This document shows, in pieces, positions 6,182 through 10,974 of a stretch of DNA of 10,974 nt. Position numbers and translations under genes: made by a program. The first letter of the stretch is position 1; each line of letters opens with the position of its first letter. Origin of the DNA: Amoebophilaceae bacterium (GTDB lineage Bacteria; Bacteroidota; Bacteroidia; Cytophagales; Amoebophilaceae); NCBI GenBank assembly GCA_025455725.1, contig JALOLY010000033.1, positions 1 through 10,974 on the forward strand, read 5' to 3'. The notes beneath the pieces were generated by a model. It had not been told where the DNA came from and made no database searches. It saw only the letters and a list, made by a program, of their open reading frames with translations.

Positions 6182-8860
6182 TTATTTTGTGGTGTGCTTC
6201 TGGAGACCGTATTGGATTATTTTATCAATAAAGGCAAGTGGCGTATAACCACGCAGTGCACACTGATGAAAAATACAAGTAGCAGGCGTCATGCCAGGTA
6301 GTGCATTGACTTCAATGATCCAAGTTTCAACGTGGTGGGGACTGTATATTTTGACAAAAGCATCGATGCGAGCATACCCCTCTAAGTCAAGGAGTTGAGC
6401 TACGCTCTTGAGATCTTGCATTACTTTTTCCTCTACCTGCTGGTTGATCGTAGGGTCTGGATGGAAACGTGCCGGTGTAATGTTTTGCCCCTCTCCTGAC
6501 AAAAACTTTTCTTCCAGAGACAGTATTTCTCCGGTAGCCAGTACTTCTGAAGGTGAGAAGATTTCATAAGTCCTATGACCTTGTGCATCCAAGTGAGTCA
6601 GTAACCCACCGGTAATCTCCAGAAAATGTATAGCGTCTTGCTGTTCTATCAGTGCTTCCACTAAGAAGCATGATTTCTGCGGAAATTCGGCATGAGACTG
6701 AATTCCCAACGTTTGTGCGTGGGTGTCACATAGGCCTGCTGTTGTTCTGAAAGTCGCTGCTGCATAAGCAACAAGCATAGCCCTGTTTTGTATCTTAATA
6801 ACGGCAGCACTACAACCTTCATCGACAGGCTTGGCAATAAACGGGTAGCCAAATTGAGATTCTAAGGTGAGCATAGCAGCTGTGGCGTCTTGCGCCCACG
6901 TTGCCTGAGACATCAGCGCCTGCTCGGCCACGTGCATGCCTTGTGAACGCAGCAATTGGTTAGTCTTGAATTTGTCGATGGTTAATTGGGTGCTGCATAT
7001 ACCAGATCCATTGTAAGGGATATCCAGCTGTGTTAAGAGCGCTTGTAGAGTGCCATCCTCCCCGGGACGGCCGTGTAGAGCAATAAACGCAAAGTCAATG
7101 CGTTGGCTTAACATACTATAGTCGAGCTCTTCAGGCTGCCAAATCTGAGCACCGGCATACTGCTCTATGATGGTAACAGCTTCTTTTCGAATGGACGCCA
7201 TCAAGTCCTGCTGCTGATCACTTGCTAAATGCAATAATCGCTCATGGATATCGTCTGCATTGTCTTTGAGCAGCATGTTGATGGGCAACACAAAGAGCCG
7301 ATGCTGTTCGGGTGTTCCAGACAAAAAGAGAGGGATGGGGATATACTGCGTAGAGGAAGTCAGTTTCTGGAAAATATTTCTACCACTCTCTACAGAGATA
7401 TGACGCTCAGCGGAGAAGCCTCCCATGATGACACCCACGCGCAATTTGCTAACTCGATCTTGATCGTAGGTTGTTTTGTCTTGGTCAATACTCTGCAATA
7501 ACTGTGTAATGTGTGCACGAGCCTTGTACATGTACTGCCTAGTTGCCAACGAAGTTCTAATCAAGAAAGTAAGCAATTGGGTGGGACTGAGGCCTATTTC
7601 TGCGGCTTGATGGAATAGGAAAGAAGAAGGATTCATACCTGCCGTGGTGTTGGGATCATTGAGATAGATTTGGTGACTAGGTGTAAAAAATCCGTCTATA
7701 CGAGCATAGATCTTAAATCCAAGTGTCTGAAAAAGATCCGTACAAGCTTTTCTGATAGCATGTAATTGAACAAGTGGCAGTTGCATAGGTGTCTCCTTGC
7801 GTACAATGCCCGGTAGGTACTTAGCTCGATAATCAAAGTGCACGTCTCCTTTTAGTATTTCTGTAGGAGGCAAGGCAATCGGCTGACCTGGGATCTCTTC
7901 CAAGACAATACAGGAAAATTCTCTGCCTACTACGTAAGCTTCGAGCAAGACGGATTCTTCGCTTTGAAGGCTTTCGAGTTGGACAGGCGCACTACTGGTA
8001 CTAAAATGGTGGTCTAAATATTGGAGCAGTGCATCTGGGTGGTCAACGACCCGCCCCCCAGTTGCTACAGGCAGACCAATCCCTTCTCGTAAGTCAATGA
8101 ATGAAGTAATCCATTGCTGTTTTGCTGCGGTTGTTAAAGATTGCCAGGTGCTTGCACTTATTTCTTGGATAAATAGACTTCGATTGACAGCTGTAATAAA
8201 CTGGTCCACTGTATGCCCCTCAACAAGAGACACACCAATAGAAGAGCCCTGGCACGGACTCTTAACAACCATAGGAAGTCCCACCCAGGATATGCTATCC
8301 TCAAAAAGTGTCTCTTTGGTTTTTTCTGCTTGCCATGCACGCTTTGAGAGTACCTTGTAGCGCGGTACAGAAAAGCCTGCCTGCTGCATAAATCGTTTCT
8401 GTACCACCTTGTCGACACCCAAAGCAGCCCCCAATACTCCGGTGCCAGTGTAGGGAATCTGATACCATTCCAAAAGCCCTTGTATGGAACCATCTTCACC
8501 ATGAGGTCCATGTAGGGCAAGGAAAGCAATGTCAAATAACTTAGAGAATTGGTCAGGGAAGATATGCTGTCCTATACGACCGATGAATTGTGCTAATTGA
8601 GCCTCTTCCAAAGCACCCAGCGATTCTAAATAGGGAGAAAAACTACTTGCAGGTGTTAAACCTCTGGGTGGATAAAAATCTCGGATAGAGCCTTTGTATA
8701 GATATTGCCACTTCAGCAGGATAAAATTACCGAAGCTATCCACAAAAATGGGTACCGGCTCGAAAAGGGCTTTATCTAGGTTGTCATACACAGTGCGACC
8801 GCCTGCGAAAGAAATCTCTCGCTCTCTGGAAGGGCCTCCAAAGAAAATTCCAACTTTCAT
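6182..8860 (-). CDS. ddl: tandem (two-module) D-alanine--D-alanine ligase
   Basis: Ddl joins two D-alanines using ATP to give the dipeptide ending of the peptidoglycan stem. The family is normally 300-370 residues; this chain has 892 because it contains two full modules, about 1-445 and 473-888, joined by a helical linker. Module 1 shows GGPSREREIS (8-17), LHGPHGEDG, Lys151, KSPCQGSSIG (200-209), FDYRAKY (342-348), RID (387-389) and NDPNTTAGM (401-409). Module 2 shows GGFSAERHIS (480-489), LHGRPGEDG, Lys630, KPVDEGCSAA (677-686), EEKF (783-786), RID (831-833) and EVNALPGMT (850-858). By E. coli DdlB numbering, module 1 keeps Glu15, Ser150 and Tyr216 (E13, S206, Y348) but has Asp402 for Glu270; module 2 keeps Glu15 (E485), Glu270 (E850) and Asn272 but has Cys683 for Ser150 and Phe786 for Tyr216. 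Module 1 is probably the active ligase; module 2 may be regulatory or of changed specificity. No frameshift or stop separates them. Confidence 0.95.
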   Translation of the reverse strand: MKVGIFFGGPSREREISFAGGRTVYDNLDKALFEPVPIFVDSFGNFILLKWQYLYKGSIRDFYPPRGLTPASSFSPYLESLGALEEAQLAQFIGRIGQHIFPDQFSKLFDIAFLALHGPHGEDGSIQGLLEWYQIPYTGTGVLGAALGVDKVVQKRFMQQAGFSVPRYKVLSKRAWQAEKTKETLFEDSISWVGLPMVVKSPCQGSSIGVSLVEGHTVDQFITAVNRSLFIQEISASTWQSLTTAAKQQWITSFIDLREGIGLPVATGGRVVDHPDALLQYLDHHFSTSSAPVQLESLQSEESVLLEAYVVGREFSCIVLEEIPGQPIALPPTEILKGDVHFDYRAKYLPGIVRKETPMQLPLVQLHAIRKACTDLFQTLGFKIYARIDGFFTPSHQIYLNDPNTTAGMNPSSFLFHQAAEIGLSPTQLLTFLIRTSLATRQYMYKARAHITQLLQSIDQDKTTYDQDRVSKLRVGVIMGGFSAERHISVESGRNIFQKLTSSTQYIPIPLFLSGTPEQHRLFVLPINMLLKDNADDIHERLLHLASDQQQDLMASIRKEAVTIIEQYAGAQIWQPEELDYSMLSQRIDFAFIALHGRPGEDGTLQALLTQLDIPYNGSGICSTQLTIDKFKTNQLLRSQGMHVAEQALMSQATWAQDATAAMLTLESQFGYPFIAKPVDEGCSAAVIKIQNRAMLVAYAAATFRTTAGLCDTHAQTLGIQSHAEFPQKSCFLVEALIEQQDAIHFLEITGGLLTHLDAQGHRTYEIFSPSEVLATGEILSLEEKFLSGEGQNITPARFHPDPTINQQVEEKVMQDLKSVAQLLDLEGYARIDAFVKIYSPHHVETWIIEVNALPGMTPATCIFHQCALRGYTPLAFIDKIIQYGLQKHTTK

Positions 8861-8922
8861 AGTGATGGGTGGTATAGTTGTCGACTGGGATATTTGATTA
8901 ACGTGAGTATGTGCGTAAAAGG

Positions 8923-8960
8923 TGAGCCAACACAGCCGACGGCAGCCCCGTGCAGGCTCA
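8923..8960 (-). terminator. hairpin after mrp, possible weak terminator
   Basis: TGAGCC (8923-8928) pairs with GGCTCA (8955-8960), and a smaller GCC-GAC-GGC hairpin (8935-8943) lies in the loop. On the minus strand the structure follows the mrp stop and is trailed by CCTTTTAC, a poor T-run. It may reduce read-through from mrp into ddl rather than end transcription. Confidence 0.35.
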
Positions 8961-8974
8961 TGCTACGATCAAGA

Positions 8975-10066
8975 CTACCTTGTTCTTGCTACCATTTTTG
9001 TAGGTGCCAGCCGAGCATTACGGATAGATACCTGCTGTGCTAGAGCTGTGGCTACTGCTTCAAATACCAAGTCATTCCTTGCAAGAGCTGCTGGCATCCC
9101 TGTATCTCCGCCTTCACGTATATGCTGTGACAGAGGTATTTGACCCAGAAAAGGAACCTGATACTGCGTCGCAAATGCCACACCCCCCTCTTGGCCAAAG
9201 AGATAACACTTGTTATTAGGTAGTTGCGGGAAGGTAAGATAGGCCATATTCTCTACTACACCGATCACAGGCACATCAATACCTGGTTTTCGAAACATCG
9301 CCAAGCACTTAGTAGCATCTACTATAGCTACCCGCTGCGGTGTGGTAACAATCACAACGCCCGTTACAGGTACGGCTTGAACAAGTGTCAGGTGGATGTC
9401 ACTAGTACCTGGCGGCAAGTCAACAAGCAGGTAGTCCAATGCGTCCCAAGCTGTGTCGCCTAGCATTTGTCTTAGCGCCTTGCTAGCCATAGGACCCCGC
9501 CATACTATGGCATCATCATCGGCTGGTACTAGAAAACCCATAGAGAGTACCTTAATGCCATGCCTTGCTAAGGGTACCAAATAATTCTTACCAGCCTGCT
9601 GCATGACTTGAATTTTTTTCTGTTCGCAGCCCAACATGGTGGGAATAGAGGGACCAAAAATGTCTGCATCCAGTAAACCCACTTGAGCCCCACGTTGTGC
9701 CAAAGCAACAGCCACATTCACAGCCACCGTAGATTTACCTACTCCCCCTTTGCCTGAGGCAATGGCAATGATATTCTTTACCTGAGGCAGTATCGGATCT
9801 TGGGCTCTGGTAGAAGTCACTTGTGTATCTAACTGAATAGTAATCTCTAGGTTTGTAGCTACTCGAGCGTATATAGCATCTATACATGCTTTTTTAAGGA
9901 CTTCTTGGAGCGGGCAAGCAGGCGTCGTGAGCACAAGCGTAAAGGTCACCCTGCGCTGCATGATATTCAAATTTTGAATCATGCCCAAAGTAACCAGGTC
10001 TTGCTTTAGATCGGGGTCCTCTACAGTACGTAGTGCGTCAATTATTTGTTCTTTGAGGGGAAGCAT
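8975..10066 (-). CDS. mrp: Mrp/ApbC-type Fe-S cluster carrier ATPase
   Basis: Mrp proteins are cytoplasmic P-loop ATPases of the MinD/ParA class that help deliver iron-sulfur clusters to target enzymes. The 363-residue product has an N-terminal MIP18/DUF59 domain (about 3-80, with TVEDPDL and the conserved Cys51 before PL) and the ATPase domain with the deviant Walker A SGKGGVGKST (104-113), LLDADIFGPSIP (131-142) and DLPPGTSD (216-223). The CxxC pair that many Mrp proteins use to hold a bridging cluster is absent: the region after ENMAY reads TFPQLPNNKCYLFG, with one cysteine, Cys287. As far as I recall this loss is usual in Bacteroidota, so it is not decay. The start MLPLKEQIIDAL fits the family. 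It is the first gene of a minus-strand run with ddl and the PASTA gene, though the 114-base gap and hairpin downstream may separate them. Confidence 0.95.
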   Translation of the reverse strand: MLPLKEQIIDALRTVEDPDLKQDLVTLGMIQNLNIMQRRVTFTLVLTTPACPLQEVLKKACIDAIYARVATNLEITIQLDTQVTSTRAQDPILPQVKNIIAIASGKGGVGKSTVAVNVAVALAQRGAQVGLLDADIFGPSIPTMLGCEQKKIQVMQQAGKNYLVPLARHGIKVLSMGFLVPADDDAIVWRGPMASKALRQMLGDTAWDALDYLLVDLPPGTSDIHLTLVQAVPVTGVVIVTTPQRVAIVDATKCLAMFRKPGIDVPVIGVVENMAYLTFPQLPNNKCYLFGQEGGVAFATQYQVPFLGQIPLSQHIREGGDTGMPAALARNDLVFEAVATALAQQVSIRNARLAPTKMVARTR

Positions 10067-10181
10067 TGCTAGGTTTATGACAGCAGTGGACGCAAGTTAC
10101 GAGTTGCCTGTTATGTTAATAGCAAAGTGTCAACTCACGGCTTAGAGCGTTTGAGCAGCTCACTGAGACATTCCCCCGATG

Positions 10182-10391
10182 TTTTCTTTTACCAAAAGTG
10201 CCAAGAACGCCTCCGACTTCGACTACGATGACGCACTCACTGCATTTTCTATCAAATCATAGGAACAACTAGTAAACTCCTAAAGCACCCCTAGACCCAA
10301 AAACTCCCTGACACCTTCTAGACCAGGCAAAGGTCCCGTACCCTGTATTGTTACTTTTTGGTGATCTGCCAAAAGTAACCCACAAACGCTC
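10182..10391. repeat. two degenerate copies of a CCAAAAGT repeat
   Basis: CCAAAAGTGCCAAGAACGCC (from 10191) and CCAAAAGTAACCCACAAACG (from 10369) are clearly similar, and each is preceded by a T-rich GTTxxxTTTT block (10182-10190 and 10350-10361). In the right copy these blocks form a hairpin; in the left copy the loop is missing. I recall similar GTTACTTTTTGG...CCAAAAAGTAAC sequences between genes in many Bacteroidota, but cannot confirm that here. Confidence 0.4.
10350..10379. repeat. hairpin GTTACTTTTTGG / CCAAAAGTAAC
   Basis: Arms at 10350-10361 and 10369-10379 pair over 11 bases with one bulged T and a 7-base loop. There is no following T-run on either strand, so it is more likely part of the dispersed repeat than a terminator. 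Confidence 0.6.
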
Positions 10392-10450
10392 GGGATGCTT
10401 AGCTCTTCCCTGGAGTAACCACTGCAATATTGCCGTTGATAGACTTAAAC

Positions 10451-10462
10451 TACCCGCGGGTA
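10451..10462. repeat. perfect 12-base palindrome TACCCGCGGGTA
   Basis: A perfect GC-centred palindrome in otherwise AT-rich non-coding DNA. It could be an operator half or a chance occurrence; no gene starts nearby. Confidence 0.4.
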
Positions 10463-10570
10463 ATAAGGTAATACAACCTACTAAAGCCGTAAAAGTACGA
10501 GTTAAAATAATGAACTAGGTTATGAGATCGCATCGTTTGACGCTGTACAAGCAACAGACCAACAACAAGC

Positions 10571-10592
10571 AAAAAAACTGTCTTAAAACAGT
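10571..10592 (-). terminator. possible minus-strand terminator
   Basis: Read on the minus strand, ACTGT (10592-10588) and ACAGT (10581-10577) form a 5-base stem with a 6-base loop, followed by an uninterrupted T-run (10576-10571). The stem is short, so this would be weak. It would end a transcript entering from the right edge. Confidence 0.3.
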
Positions 10593-10974
10593 CACGAGCG
10601 ATGAAACTCTCGTAAATTGGTTACTCAGAAGTGTACGTATACGGTACATGTGCGTCAGTATACCTCGAATTATCTTACCCCCAATATCAAGAGCGTAAAA
10701 AGGGGAAAACCCCATGAAGTGATAAAAACTTACAAAGATTTCTAAGCTAACAAGCCACGCTAGCACAACAACAATAAAGGCGCCTGTTTCGCTCTATAGA
10801 TCTTTGAAGCAACCATGATAGCCACTACTTCCACCCCTCTTGAGGCCATCAGAACGAATGCATCATACTCCACTGGCCCATGCATCTCCTCGAAAGTACC
10901 AATAACCCCTGCACCTTCGAGCGTACTATCTCATTACGAGACCCTTGCATGGCATAGGATCATCTAAATGAAAA

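Larger units (their letters stand above)
10067..10974. other. 908-base stretch without a convincing gene
   Basis: No recognisable protein or RNA gene. A possible mrp promoter lies next to the gene on the minus strand: TTTG (10126-10123), 23 bases, then TAACTTG (10099-10093); the spacing is long. Further right are two related degenerate repeats (near 10182-10212 and 10350-10391), a 12-base palindrome (10451-10462), a terminator-like hairpin (10571-10592) and two short minus-strand reading frames (10515-10766 and about 10780-10950) with protein-like but unidentifiable translations. ATGAAAA at 10968 could open a plus-strand gene outside the window. The impression is of eroded DNA rather than a working locus. 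Confidence 0.55.

Noticed and set aside
8158..8535. 125-residue minus-strand frame within the ligase gene
   Set aside because: It is out of frame inside the first ligase module, which is fully accounted for by the real protein.
9037..9143. Missing CxxC in Mrp as a sign of lost function
   Set aside because: All ATPase motifs are intact, and Mrp proteins of Bacteroidota commonly lack the pair, so this is a lineage trait rather than decay.
10515..10766. 83-residue hydrophobic minus-strand reading frame with GTG start
   Set aside because: No family features, no ribosome site, and a terminator-like hairpin lies inside it. Kept only as a possible remnant, not as a gene.
10815..10967. 50-residue plus-strand reading frame MIATTSTPLEAI...
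   Set aside because: Short, without ribosome site or domain, and opposite a similarly open minus-strand frame.
1..10974. CRISPR array, prophage, intact insertion sequence or defence system
   Set aside because: No regularly spaced repeats, transposase or integrase motifs were found on either strand; the coding genes are all ordinary core genes.

Overview
The window looks like chromosomal DNA of a Bacteroidota bacterium, most likely a Cytophagales relative and possibly close to the Amoebophilaceae (Amoebophilus/Cardinium group). The reasons are protein style (a Mrp ATPase without the CxxC pair, a long D-Ala-D-Ala ligase beginning with GGPSREREIS, a free-standing membrane PASTA protein next to that ligase) and promoter-like boxes of the Bacteroidota type (TTG, about 20 bases, TAnnTTTG). 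The family placement is inference; no rRNA is present to settle it. By eye the base composition is slightly AT-rich and even across the window.

Layout, left to right. Positions 1-2171 (minus) hold the first 723 residues of the DNA translocase FtsK; its C-terminus lies beyond the left edge. A 368-base gap follows. Then comes mltG (minus, 2540-3574), the membrane lytic transglycosylase that ends glycan strands. A tRNA-Asn (3755-3828, plus) sits between mltG and a small helix-turn-helix protein (4063-4434, plus), which is followed by rsmA (4576-5331, plus), the 16S rRNA dimethyltransferase. rsmA converges, 39 bases away, on a minus-strand block read from right to left: mrp (8975-10066), a double-length D-Ala-D-Ala ligase (6182-8860), and a three-PASTA membrane protein (5371-6177) starting 4 bases after the ligase stop. 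The last 908 bases (10067-10974) hold no convincing gene, only hairpins, a degenerate repeat and possible eroded coding scraps.

Theme: four of the seven protein genes (ftsK, mltG, ddl, PASTA) act in division or peptidoglycan building, so the organism probably makes a peptidoglycan wall. The others are RNA/ribosome maintenance (tRNA-Asn, rsmA), Fe-S cluster handling (mrp) and a probable regulator.

The most interesting item is the 892-residue ligase. It carries two complete ligase modules in one chain, and aligning each by eye with E. coli DdlB shows complementary changes: the first keeps the catalytic Glu-Ser-Tyr triad but has Asp for a metal-binding Glu, while the second keeps the metal site but has Cys and Phe for the triad Ser and Tyr. 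I found no CRISPR array, phage, intact insertion sequence or defence system.
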